34,658 nt of DNA, taken from NCBI GenBank assembly GCA_020850835.1, contig JADZDX010000096.1:1-34658 (forward strand). The letters are read 5' to 3'. Below, piece after piece: positions 7,305 to 15,839 of the stretch (within the stretch, counting starts at the first letter, position 1; the number at the start of each line of letters is the position of its first letter). This DNA is from Fimbriimonadaceae bacterium (lineage in GTDB: Bacteria > Armatimonadota > Fimbriimonadia > Fimbriimonadales > Fimbriimonadaceae). The position numbers and the translations under genes were made by a program. Under the pieces are notes generated by a model. That model did not search any database, was not told where the DNA came from, and was given only the letters and a program-made list of their open reading frames with translations.

Positions 7305-7505
7305 ATGGGAAAGAAGGAACTTCATCCAGCCGCTGTGTGGGGCGCAATTGGATTGCTCATCGTGCTCATTGGGGGCTGGTTCTATATGAGCACGAAGGGA
7401 TCCAGTGAAATGGTGGACAAGACTAAGGTTGATATGAAGGACGAGGATCCACCACGCCCCGGCCAGCCCGGCTATCGCCAGCGCACAACCGACGCGCCAC
7501 TGTAG
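7305..7505 (+). CDS. Small single-pass membrane protein, function unknown
   Basis: A 66-residue protein: short N-terminus (MGKKELHPAA), one membrane helix (VWGAIGLLIVLIGGWFYM), then a charged, proline-rich tail (DEDPPRPGQPGYRQR). The ATG at 7305 is chosen over 7257 because it lies 4 nt after the pseudopilin stop, with AGGTAAGG overlapping that stop as ribosome site. It sits 7 nt before the ABC transporter gene. It may be a pseudopilin or transporter partner; small proteins of this shape are common after such pseudopilins, but no homologue is recognised. Confidence 0.65.
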   Translation: MGKKELHPAAVWGAIGLLIVLIGGWFYMSTKGSSEMVDKTKVDMKDEDPPRPGQPGYRQRTTDAPL

Positions 7506-7512
7506 GTCGTCC

Positions 7513-9447
7513 TTGGACCATGCGAAGAAGACCATAGAGGAATCACTCCCGGAGGCTCAGCTGAGCCTTCGGGAAATGGTGGTCATCATTCGCCGCTTTT
7601 GGGTCTTCGTCCGGCCCTACCGCAGTAAATTCCTGCTGGGAATATTGCTACTCCTAATTGCGGTTCCTTTGGCGCAACTTGCCCTGTTCCTTACTCGGGA
7701 CGTAACGAACCAAGCCCTCCTAGCAACCCACCTTACGAGTGAACAACGATGGGCAATCGTAGTTCGTATTGTTGGCTTACAAGCCATCTTTTACTTCTCC
7801 AGTGCCTTCCTAAGCATGGGGCGAGAGTTCCTGGAATGGTACTGCGGCATGCGGGCCACCTTTGACCTACGCCTTGCCTTCTACAAGCACCTCAACCGGA
7901 TGCCGCTGGCTTATCTTTCGAAGCGCATTCCGGGTGAGCATCTCTTTCGGTCCACTGCCGATATGGTGTCGGTCTTCCGGATTGCCGCGCGTCCTGCCGC
8001 GGCAACTATGTCAGGCCAGTCACCGCCGGATAGTAAGGAGGTTGCGATGGCGATCTATTCGAACGATGTTGATCCTTATGATCCTGGCGTCATGGGAATG
8101 ATTGTCCGGACAGTCCCGCTCCTGATTGAGACTCTCTATGCGTTGGGTTGGGGAATTGGGCTGCTGTTCCTCATTGATGGAGCGCTGAGCTGGATGCTCA
8201 TCGCGTACATGATCCCTTTCGCGTGTGTTTCCCACCTGCTGTTTAATCGGATACGGGGTAGCGCATTTAAGTTTAAGGAAGCAGCCGAACATGAACTGGG
8301 TTCTTTGCGCGACAGCATTGCGGGGCTCCGTACCCTCAAGGCGCTCGGACGACTGAAGTCCCAAAGGCGAAGGTACATGCAGGCCGTCGCCGATACGCGT
8401 GTAGCCGGCATTAGGCAGATTGCGCAAACAGCTTGGGCGCAGAATGGCGCCCAGATGGGAATGAAGTGGGTGTTCTCCGTCTGCATTTATCTCTACCTCA
8501 CCTCTCGCGTCATGGAAGGATCGGCGTCGCTGGGTGATTGGATTGCTGCATTCCTATTGATTGAAGCCGCTCAAGGACCCCTGGAGAACTTTGTTCAGAT
8601 CTTGCAACTTGTCAAGGTGCAAACAGTACCAGCGCAACGGATCCTCGAAACCCTCGACGCCGAACCCGCCATTGTGGACAAGCCAAATGCCCCAGCAATC
8701 GGGACAATCAAGGGGGGTATTGAGTTCAAAGAGGTTAGCTTTTCCTACACCGACGATCGCCCAGCATTGCGCGAGATCAGCTTTGCCGTTAGACCGGGTG
8801 AATATGTAGGCATCGTTGGCCCCAGCGGTGCCGGCAAGAGTTCCGTTATCTCACTCCTTCTGCGACTGTACGATCCCGATTCTGGAGAGGTGATGGTGGA
8901 TGGACACGCCGTTTCTGACATTCAGATTGAGAGCCTGATCGAGCAGGTTGGCACTGTCCCTCAGACGACGGCAATTTTTACCGGGTCCATTGCGGACAAC
9001 ATCCGTTTTGGTAACCCAAAAGCCACCGATGCACAGGTGAACGAGATCGCCCGCAGAGCCGGTATCTTGGATTACGCTCTCCGCTTTGAGGACGGGCTCG
9101 ATACTCTCATTGGCGAAAACTCAACGCTTAGCGGGGGAGAGCGGCAGCGTATTGGCATCGCACGCGCTCTCATAAGAAACCCTCGAATCCTTGTCTTGGA
9201 TGAAGCGACGGCAAATCTGGACCCTCAAACGGAAGCGGCGATTCTCAGCGAACTGGAGGTCATGCGTTCAAACATGACGATTATTTCAGTAGCCCATCGG
9301 TTGAAGGCTGTTCAATTCTGTGATCGAATCCTTGTGCTCGAAGCAGGGAAGATTGCTCAAAATGGTGAGCATCGAACGTTGGTTGCGCAAGCAGGGCTCT
9401 ACCAGCGCCTTTGGCGTTTGCAAGCAGCTGAGGAGGTTCTGTCGTGA
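7513..9447 (+). CDS. ABC exporter-type half-transporter, subunit 1
   Basis: A 644-residue protein with an N-terminal six-helix type I exporter membrane domain (about residues 25 to 385) and a C-terminal ATPase. The ATPase is complete: Walker A GPSGAGKS, signature LSGGERQR, Walker B ILVLDEATANLD and the H-loop VAHR. The membrane part has an insert of about 40 residues (around 160 to 200, SGQSPPDSKEVAMAIYSNDV...) between membrane helices, longer than in the partner. No peptidase domain is present. The start is TTG 7513 (weak AGGT site before it); ATG 7576 is the alternative. It overlaps the partner gene by 4 bases (GTGA), consistent with a heterodimer. Confidence 0.92.
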   Translation: MDHAKKTIEESLPEAQLSLREMVVIIRRFWVFVRPYRSKFLLGILLLLIAVPLAQLALFLTRDVTNQALLATHLTSEQRWAIVVRIVGLQAIFYFSSAFLSMGREFLEWYCGMRATFDLRLAFYKHLNRMPLAYLSKRIPGEHLFRSTADMVSVFRIAARPAAATMSGQSPPDSKEVAMAIYSNDVDPYDPGVMGMIVRTVPLLIETLYALGWGIGLLFLIDGALSWMLIAYMIPFACVSHLLFNRIRGSAFKFKEAAEHELGSLRDSIAGLRTLKALGRLKSQRRRYMQAVADTRVAGIRQIAQTAWAQNGAQMGMKWVFSVCIYLYLTSRVMEGSASLGDWIAAFLLIEAAQGPLENFVQILQLVKVQTVPAQRILETLDAEPAIVDKPNAPAIGTIKGGIEFKEVSFSYTDDRPALREISFAVRPGEYVGIVGPSGAGKSSVISLLLRLYDPDSGEVMVDGHAVSDIQIESLIEQVGTVPQTTAIFTGSIADNIRFGNPKATDAQVNEIARRAGILDYALRFEDGLDTLIGENSTLSGGERQRIGIARALIRNPRILVLDEATANLDPQTEAAILSELEVMRSNMTIISVAHRLKAVQFCDRILVLEAGKIAQNGEHRTLVAQAGLYQRLWRLQAAEEVLS

Positions 9448-11240
9448 GCCTCACCGAAAGGGAAGCCCTAACGCTTGGCACTGACCACCGAGTGAATTCG
9501 TGGCGCGCCTTTGTCTTCGTCCTTCAGTTCCTGCGACCGCAATTGCGCCGGCTACTTCTTGTATGCTTGATTGACATCGCAATTGTTCTCTTGAACCTCA
9601 GCATTCCATGGATGGGCAAGCGGGTGGTGGATCAGGTTCTGCCTCAACGGGATTGGGAGGGCTTTTGGACGGTCGCCTTCGCGGTGGCTGGCCTCCTCAT
9701 GTTGGTCCACGCTCTCACAGGCGTTCGCACGTTTCTGTACAACATGACCGAGCAACTACTGCAACATGTCATCCGCCGCAAAATGTACACGCATCTTCAG
9801 CGGCTAAGCATGGAGACGATTGATAGTCTGCCGATTGGGCAACACCAGTTTAGAATTAGCACCGACGCTGATCGAATTGCCCACATGTTGGTTCGAATTC
9901 TCCCAACTCTAACGATGCTTGTAGAGTTTGCAATCATTCTGACGACAGCCATTTACGTGGATCCATTCCTTACGGGCATCGTGGCTCTTTTCCTTATTCC
10001 GTGGACGATCCTCTTTGTCTGGGTGACGCATTACGGGCGGATCCTGGATCGCCGCCGATTGCACCTGTGCGAGCAACGAGATGCTGGCATTTTGCAGGCG
10101 GCAAACTCCTTCTTTACGATCAAGAGCCTTGGCCGCTCAAGGGACGAAGTGTGGCGCAATGGGAGGGTGAGCGCGGCTCTCCAGCGAGTTGCCAATCAGG
10201 GTTACCTCATCCTCGTTTTCTTCGAATTTGCCACGCAAAAGGTCATCCCGTGGACGAAGAATACGACCATCTACCTCTACTTGGCGCGCCAAGTAGTCAT
10301 GGGTCAAATGACTCTCGGCATGACGGTCCCGATGATTGCTTACCTTAGTCGCCTGAGCTTCCCGATTGAACGAATCGTAAACTTCGGGTGCTGGATCTGG
10401 CAAACGATGGTCTCCGCAGAACGCATGATGTTCGTGATGGAAACGCGGCCTGCGATCACGGACCAAGACGACCCGATTGAGTGTCCAACACTGCAAGGGC
10501 AAGTGGAGTTGAGGAACATTTGTTTTGATCGGCCCCGCATTGGGCGGGTTCTTGAAGGAATCAATCTAACACTAAGGCCGAAGTCGGTTACCGCGTTAGT
10601 TGGACCGAGCGGGTCGGGGAAGAGCACTGTCGTTGAGCTTGCCCTTCGGATCCTTGATCCTGGAGAGGGCCAGGTGCTCATAGACGGAATAGACCTCAAG
10701 ACGCTCCGGCTTGATTCCTACCTGCACCAAGTGGGCACGGTGATGCAGGAGACCTACCTCTTTGCCGGCTCGCTCGCTGACAATCTGCGGCTAGCAAATC
10801 CAGATGCTAGCGACGACGACGTTCGGGCTGCGATCGGGAAAGCAGAACTGACGGAGTTTGTCAATACGCTCCCAGCGGGAATCCATGAGGACTTGGATGG
10901 AGGTTCTGCGCTCTCGGCGGGCCAAAGGCAACGCATTGGAATAGCGCGGGCCATGATCACAAATCCCAAGTTACTCATTCTCGACGAAGCGACCTCGGCT
11001 CTAGATGCTGAGACTGAACGGGACGTAATGGCGACGCTGGCCAAGGTGGCTCATGAGGTAACGACGCTCCTCGTGACCCACCGCTTAGACACTGCCTTGA
11101 TTGCTGACCACATCGTCGTATTTACCGCAGGCAAGATTGTGGAAGAGGGAACTCACGAAGGCCTGATGGAACGAGGTGGGGTCTACTTCAAGATGCGTCG
11201 CATATACAAGCAAGGGCACATGGCAGAGGCATCAGCATGA
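9444..11240 (+). CDS. ABC exporter-type half-transporter, subunit 2
   Basis: A 598-residue partner of the preceding half-transporter. Membrane domain to about residue 330, then an ATPase with Walker A GPSGSGKS, signature LSAGQRQR (second Gly replaced by Ala), Walker B LLILDEATSALD and H-loop VTHR. All catalytic residues are kept, so both ATP sites may work. The start is GTG 9444 overlapping the TGA of subunit 1, with AGGAGG at 9431-9436 as ribosome site. A HlyD-like gene follows with an ATGA overlap, which suggests an export complex spanning the cell envelope. The cargo is unknown; the neighbouring metabolic genes suggest a small molecule or glycoconjugate. Confidence 0.93.
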   Translation: MSLTEREALTLGTDHRVNSWRAFVFVLQFLRPQLRRLLLVCLIDIAIVLLNLSIPWMGKRVVDQVLPQRDWEGFWTVAFAVAGLLMLVHALTGVRTFLYNMTEQLLQHVIRRKMYTHLQRLSMETIDSLPIGQHQFRISTDADRIAHMLVRILPTLTMLVEFAIILTTAIYVDPFLTGIVALFLIPWTILFVWVTHYGRILDRRRLHLCEQRDAGILQAANSFFTIKSLGRSRDEVWRNGRVSAALQRVANQGYLILVFFEFATQKVIPWTKNTTIYLYLARQVVMGQMTLGMTVPMIAYLSRLSFPIERIVNFGCWIWQTMVSAERMMFVMETRPAITDQDDPIECPTLQGQVELRNICFDRPRIGRVLEGINLTLRPKSVTALVGPSGSGKSTVVELALRILDPGEGQVLIDGIDLKTLRLDSYLHQVGTVMQETYLFAGSLADNLRLANPDASDDDVRAAIGKAELTEFVNTLPAGIHEDLDGGSALSAGQRQRIGIARAMITNPKLLILDEATSALDAETERDVMATLAKVAHEVTTLLVTHRLDTALIADHIVVFTAGKIVEEGTHEGLMERGGVYFKMRRIYKQGHMAEASA

Positions 11241-12379
11241 AAAAGTACTTGAGACCAGAATGGCGGACGCAAAGCCGCACCAAACGAAAGTTTTATGCGA
11301 AGTATCTACGCTGGGTAGAACAACTCGGCTACCTCGTCGTGACTGCTGTTTTCGCAGCATTTATCTATGCGTTCAACACGAAGGCTGATGACGTGATCAA
11401 GGCCGAGGGGGTAAGGATTGAGGCCGCATCAACCCCTATTACCGCTAGCGAAGAGAGCGTTATCGTTCGACGACTCGTGCCGAATTTCGCTAAGGTCACC
11501 AAAGGTACTCCCGTCCTAGAAATAAAGGGTGAAGGATCGTCGGATGTGCTTCAACCTTCGGTTAAAATAACCGCTCCTGCTGATGGGGTCTTTGTCGTCA
11601 CTGAGTCTGAAAAGCCGTACGCCAAAGGCGATACCATTGCCAAGATCCTTAACTACAGCAAGCTCATCGCCCAAGCTGAACTGGAAGGTGCGACTGTCGG
11701 CAAGGCGAAAGAGGGCCAACCCGTACGGCTCTCTGCCATAACCTACAGCGACACTGGGATCGTCTTTCGTGGCTCGTCCCAACACGGTGGTGTTGTCTCC
11801 GGTCAGTTCTTTAATCAAGCGACTAAAGATCAAGTAGAGGCCCTCTTGCGGGGTCAAAAGGTCAAGGCAAGGGATGACATTGCCCTAACAATAGAAGGAG
11901 TGAAGTCCATCCAGGTTGACAGCGCGATTGATCTTAATTGGGGAGTTGAGTCGGCTGATCCAATCCTCTTAGATCCTCCCCCTTCCTACGTTGTATCTGG
12001 TGTCGTGGTGTCCGGCAGTCACGTTGGAACGTTGCAGACCGCTTCTCTTCCTGCAACGGTGAAAGAAGCGATCCGGGCCGAGGCAGAACGCCGAGCCAGG
12101 GAGGTTGCCCTCAGTACCAAGGAGACCTCAACCATCAAAGGATTCCGAAGCTTTAACACGGTCGTACAAGTGACGGTCAAGGGTCAAGCTCCAGACGCTG
12201 GCGCATGGCCAGCCACGATTATTAACCGCCAATTCTTGGCCCAAGTATCAATACCAAATCCTCCGGCGGGACTGGTCAAGGCGGTCATGAAGGCCGACCG
12301 GAATGGCACATCCGTTACCGCTCGAATAGAAGTGGTCACGGGCTCTCGGCCGCTCGCCCTCACCTTGCTAAAGAAATGA
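11237..12379 (+). CDS. HlyD-like membrane-fusion/adaptor protein
   Basis: A 380-residue protein with a basic cytoplasmic N-terminus, one membrane helix at about residues 30 to 48 (LGYLVVTAVFAAFIYAF) and an outer domain. The outer part begins with a lipoyl/barrel-sandwich-like stretch (ITASEESVIVRRLVPNFAKV...GTPVLEIKG) and a second half (VKITAPADGVFVV...KGDTIAKI), the paired pattern of HlyD-family adaptors. The long coiled-coil hairpin of classic HlyD is missing, because the two halves are only about 30 residues apart. The ATG overlaps the stop of ABC subunit 2, which links the three proteins into one complex. The family call is moderate. Confidence 0.7.
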   Translation: MKKYLRPEWRTQSRTKRKFYAKYLRWVEQLGYLVVTAVFAAFIYAFNTKADDVIKAEGVRIEAASTPITASEESVIVRRLVPNFAKVTKGTPVLEIKGEGSSDVLQPSVKITAPADGVFVVTESEKPYAKGDTIAKILNYSKLIAQAELEGATVGKAKEGQPVRLSAITYSDTGIVFRGSSQHGGVVSGQFFNQATKDQVEALLRGQKVKARDDIALTIEGVKSIQVDSAIDLNWGVESADPILLDPPPSYVVSGVVVSGSHVGTLQTASLPATVKEAIRAEAERRAREVALSTKETSTIKGFRSFNTVVQVTVKGQAPDAGAWPATIINRQFLAQVSIPNPPAGLVKAVMKADRNGTSVTARIEVVTGSRPLALTLLKK

Positions 12380-14424
12380 ACGAACCACCTAAATTCGCTA
12401 TTGCCGGTGCTCCCTATTATTCAGGGGCCGCAGAGGCTGGCTACCCGGAGCAAGTCTACGCGGGCGTTCTTGGCAAACTTATTGGCGTGTATCTAGGAAG
12501 GCCGGTAGAAAACTGGAGCTACGAACGCATTGCGGAAGAGATTGGTGATGTGACGTATTACATCCATGAGCAGCGCGGTCGGCGACTGATCATCACCGAT
12601 GATGACATTTCTGGCACTTTCACCTTCCTTCGGGCTTTGGAAGACTATGGGTACAGCAAAGATCTGACTTCGGCCCAAGTTGGGCAAACCTGGCTCAACT
12701 ATCTGATCGAACGGACCACAATCTTATGGTGGGGTGGGATGGGTAACTCCACCGAACATACGGCGTACCTTCGAATGAAGCATGGCATTCCGGCTCCGGC
12801 TAGTGGCTCGGCAGAACTGAACGGAAAGGTGCTTTCAGAGCAAATCGGCGCTCAAATCTTCATTGACGGCTGGGGCCTTGTATGCCCCGGCGACCCTGCC
12901 TCCGCCGCGCGGTTTGCCGCCACTGCCGCTCAAGTCAGCCATGACGGGGAGGCCGTATACGGAGCACAGATTCTTGCAGCAATGGTGGCCCAAGCATTCG
13001 TTGAGAAAGACCTAGATGATCTTTTGGATACGGCTTTGGAGTTGATCCCCCCCGATAGCGTTGTGAGCCAGTTGATTAGTGATATCAGAACATGGCATGT
13101 TCGTGAGTCGGATTGGCGCGAGAATAGGCTCCGACTTCAAGGCGAGTATGGCTACGATAAGTACGCAGGCCAATGTCATTTGATCCCCAATCATGGCCTC
13201 ATTCATCTCGCCCTCCTTCACGGTGAGGGGGACTTTGATCGCTCAATGCATATTGTAAACACCGCCGGGTGGGATACCGACTGCAACTCGGGCAATGTTG
13301 GTGCGATTCTGGGGGTTAGGAACGGGCTTTCCGCATTCAATCAGCAGGATTGGCGTGGTCCAGTCGCGGATCGGCTCTTCCTCCCGAGCGCGGACGGCGG
13401 CCGTTCGATCAGCGACGCAGTTCAAGAGACTCTGTTCGTCGTGAATTGTGGTCGGGGTCTGGCTGGCCTAGAGCCGATTGCCCCAAAGGAAGGCGCACGC
13501 TTCAGTTTCGCGTTACCAGGCAGCGTTCAGGGCTGGCGGCCCAATATTGGAGAGGAGGGATGGGTGACCAATATTGGTAACGCGATTCGCTTGCAGGGAA
13601 GGGCCCACTTCGGCACCGACACCTTCGTCCCGCCTGAGACTAAGGACCTGAAGTCTGGCTATGTCCTTGTCGCAAGTCCCACACTCTACTCGGGGCAGCG
13701 GCTGGTAGCTGACGTTCACGGTACAGGCTTAGCTCGCTTGTTCATCGGTCATTACAATGCCGAAGATGGGACGGATTTCCTCTATGGCCCCGTTATTGAC
13801 GGCCCAGCGATTGAATGGGTGATCCCGGATACTCAGGGGTACCCCATTCACCAAGTCGGAATTGAGGTGCAAGAAGGTGAGATCGTCTTGGAAAGGATGC
13901 ACTGGGCTGGCATCCCGACGTCGCAGTTCCCAATCTTGCCCGGGACCATGGCCGCGCGCGCTTGGGCAAAATCACTAGACCGATTCGAACACGAACGTGA
14001 CCGCTATGACTACCTTTGCCATAACGAAGGGGTCGGCCTGCTAACGCAGGGAACAATGCAATGGCAAGACTACCGAGTTGAGTGTCGCTTGACACCCAAG
14101 ATGGCCGTCTCGGCTGGCGTGGCTATTCGGGTTCAAGGGACCCGACGCTATTATGCTGTTCTCTTTACCGAACCCGGGCAAATCAGGATAGAAAAGGCTC
14201 TTGACGGGCGCCGAACCCTTGCCCAAACCAGTTTTCCGTGGGAGGCCTTTCAAGACTACGAAGTTGAAGTGGAAGTCAAGGAAAACACAATCCGGGTGTG
14301 GATTGATGGACGCTTGACTCTGTCGGCGGTTGATCCCAGCCAACCCCTGGTTGGGGGGGCCTTTGGTTTTGTTGTCGAGTCTGGTTGTTTGGGAGCCGGC
14401 ACGCCGAAGGTGGTGCCCGCATGA
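12376..14424 (+). CDS. ADP-ribosylglycohydrolase-fold enzyme fused to beta-sandwich domains
   Basis: A 682-residue protein without signal peptide. The N-terminal half (about residues 22 to 330) has the all-helical ADP-ribosylglycohydrolase (DraG) fold with both metal motifs: TDDD at 74-77 and DTDCN at 300-304, which bind the two magnesium ions in known members. The C-terminal half is beta-rich: a domain at about 375 to 510 and a concanavalin/LamG-like or DUF1080-like domain at about 540 to 675 (DYRVECRLTPK...GVAIRVQG...RIEKALDG...FGFVV). Such fusions occur in polysaccharide-related loci, where the role is probably hydrolysis of an N- or O-linked ribosyl or sugar bond and not protein de-ADP-ribosylation. 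ATGA overlaps link it to both neighbours. Confidence 0.85.
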   Translation: MNEPPKFAIAGAPYYSGAAEAGYPEQVYAGVLGKLIGVYLGRPVENWSYERIAEEIGDVTYYIHEQRGRRLIITDDDISGTFTFLRALEDYGYSKDLTSAQVGQTWLNYLIERTTILWWGGMGNSTEHTAYLRMKHGIPAPASGSAELNGKVLSEQIGAQIFIDGWGLVCPGDPASAARFAATAAQVSHDGEAVYGAQILAAMVAQAFVEKDLDDLLDTALELIPPDSVVSQLISDIRTWHVRESDWRENRLRLQGEYGYDKYAGQCHLIPNHGLIHLALLHGEGDFDRSMHIVNTAGWDTDCNSGNVGAILGVRNGLSAFNQQDWRGPVADRLFLPSADGGRSISDAVQETLFVVNCGRGLAGLEPIAPKEGARFSFALPGSVQGWRPNIGEEGWVTNIGNAIRLQGRAHFGTDTFVPPETKDLKSGYVLVASPTLYSGQRLVADVHGTGLARLFIGHYNAEDGTDFLYGPVIDGPAIEWVIPDTQGYPIHQVGIEVQEGEIVLERMHWAGIPTSQFPILPGTMAARAWAKSLDRFEHERDRYDYLCHNEGVGLLTQGTMQWQDYRVECRLTPKMAVSAGVAIRVQGTRRYYAVLFTEPGQIRIEKALDGRRTLAQTSFPWEAFQDYEVEVEVKENTIRVWIDGRLTLSAVDPSQPLVGGAFGFVVESGCLGAGTPKVVPA

Positions 14425-15839
14425 CACCCATCGAGGCCGCGGTGGAGGCTTCATATCGGGAAAGGGTCATGAAGTTCATCACCGGGCCGGACAGCGAACC
14501 GGTCCAGATGTTCGCTCGGCCACTTCGGGGCACGACGGGTGACTGGTATGGTGAGCACGTAGGAAAGTGGCTATGTACGGCAGCACTGGCATGGCATCGT
14601 ACTGGAGACGAGGTCCTGAAGGGGCGAGTGGAAGCGGTTGTCGACTTCCTAAGCCAACAGCAGGAACCAAGTGGCTACCTAGGGACCTTTGCCGAGCATG
14701 CAGAATGCCGATTTAACCATCCCCGGGCTCATGAGGGAAGGACGTGGGATATTTGGAATCACGCATGGACAATCATGGGGTTAACCCACGTCGCGGAATT
14801 CATGACGAATGATCAAGCCCTTGAGACCGCCAAACGGGCAGCGCACGCGATCATGAGTGTGGCTCCTGCCCAAGTCGTTCGACAAGGTAACCACAAAGGG
14901 ACAAGTAGCGCCATCATTATTGAGCCGCTTGCCGTTTTGGCACGCTTGAGTAAGCAAGATGAGATTTCTACTTATGCGTTAGAGGTGGTTCGGGCCCTCG
15001 AAGCTAGCATTGGGCAGTTGAGCGAGCACCAGGACGTAGCCGAACTCGGCACGGGGAAGTCCTATCAGATTTGTTGGCTGTTGAACGGGCTTCTTGCTTT
15101 GAACTTGCAAGAGCCAGCGGTTGAATATCTCTGGGGCGATATTGCTACCCATCATCTCAGTGCATTAGGCGGTCCTTGGGGAGGCATTGCAACGCACAAA
15201 GAAGTCTTTAACAAGCGAGGGTTCTTCTCTCCAGATGGCCTCACGGAGACGTGCTCGACCCAAATGTGGATCCGTCTTTGTGAGCAAATGGCAAGATTGC
15301 ATCTCAGTCCGAAGTATGAGGAGGCATGGAATCTGGCACTCCACAATGCTTTGCTAGGTGCGATTGACATCAATGGGTCGGAGTGGTGCTACTTTACATT
15401 CCCAAATGGTCGTCGCAACAACACCTACCATTGGGCCTGTTGCAAGGCAAGTGGGGCCCTAGCGTTGGAACAAGCCGTGCACAGTGGGCTCCTAAAACCC
15501 CAGTCACCTCCCAAGTTGACGATTCATCACGCGAAGGACACCCTGGATCACCACGGACAAGAGATCGTACGGCGAGAGTATGTTGCGGTTCAATACGGGC
15601 CGTACGTGTACTCCGCGGAGCCTTTAGATGGATACAAACGATCCGAAACCATTTGTGTCCCGCAGCTTTTTCCCGAGAATTGCTTTGAAATCACGGATGA
15701 AGGCATGGAGGATGATATCCCCTCCATCCGCTGTAAGCCCGTTGGTCGAACTCCGTTCCTGATGAGACCCTACTATCAAGCCGGCGGACGGTCGGATGGC
15801 GCTTGGCGAACAACATGGTTGGAGGTCGCTTGGCAATAA
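14421..15839 (+). CDS. GH127/DUF1680-like glycoside hydrolase
   Basis: A 472-residue cytoplasmic protein with an (alpha/alpha)6-barrel pattern. It keeps the metal and catalytic set of GH127 beta-L-arabinofuranosidases: Glu276 and Cys278 in ETC, and the Cys340-Cys341 pair in WACC. In the characterised HypBA1 enzyme these positions bind zinc and supply the cysteine nucleophile. The C-terminal beta domain (EYVAVQYGPYVYSAEPLDG) is also typical, but the protein is shorter than many family members (600 or more), with a trimmed C-terminus. The start is ATG 14421, which overlaps the previous TGA as ATGA. Substrate specificity in this broad family cannot be read from sequence. Confidence 0.83.
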   Translation: MTPIEAAVEASYRERVMKFITGPDSEPVQMFARPLRGTTGDWYGEHVGKWLCTAALAWHRTGDEVLKGRVEAVVDFLSQQQEPSGYLGTFAEHAECRFNHPRAHEGRTWDIWNHAWTIMGLTHVAEFMTNDQALETAKRAAHAIMSVAPAQVVRQGNHKGTSSAIIIEPLAVLARLSKQDEISTYALEVVRALEASIGQLSEHQDVAELGTGKSYQICWLLNGLLALNLQEPAVEYLWGDIATHHLSALGGPWGGIATHKEVFNKRGFFSPDGLTETCSTQMWIRLCEQMARLHLSPKYEEAWNLALHNALLGAIDINGSEWCYFTFPNGRRNNTYHWACCKASGALALEQAVHSGLLKPQSPPKLTIHHAKDTLDHHGQEIVRREYVAVQYGPYVYSAEPLDGYKRSETICVPQLFPENCFEITDEGMEDDIPSIRCKPVGRTPFLMRPYYQAGGRSDGAWRTTWLEVAWQ

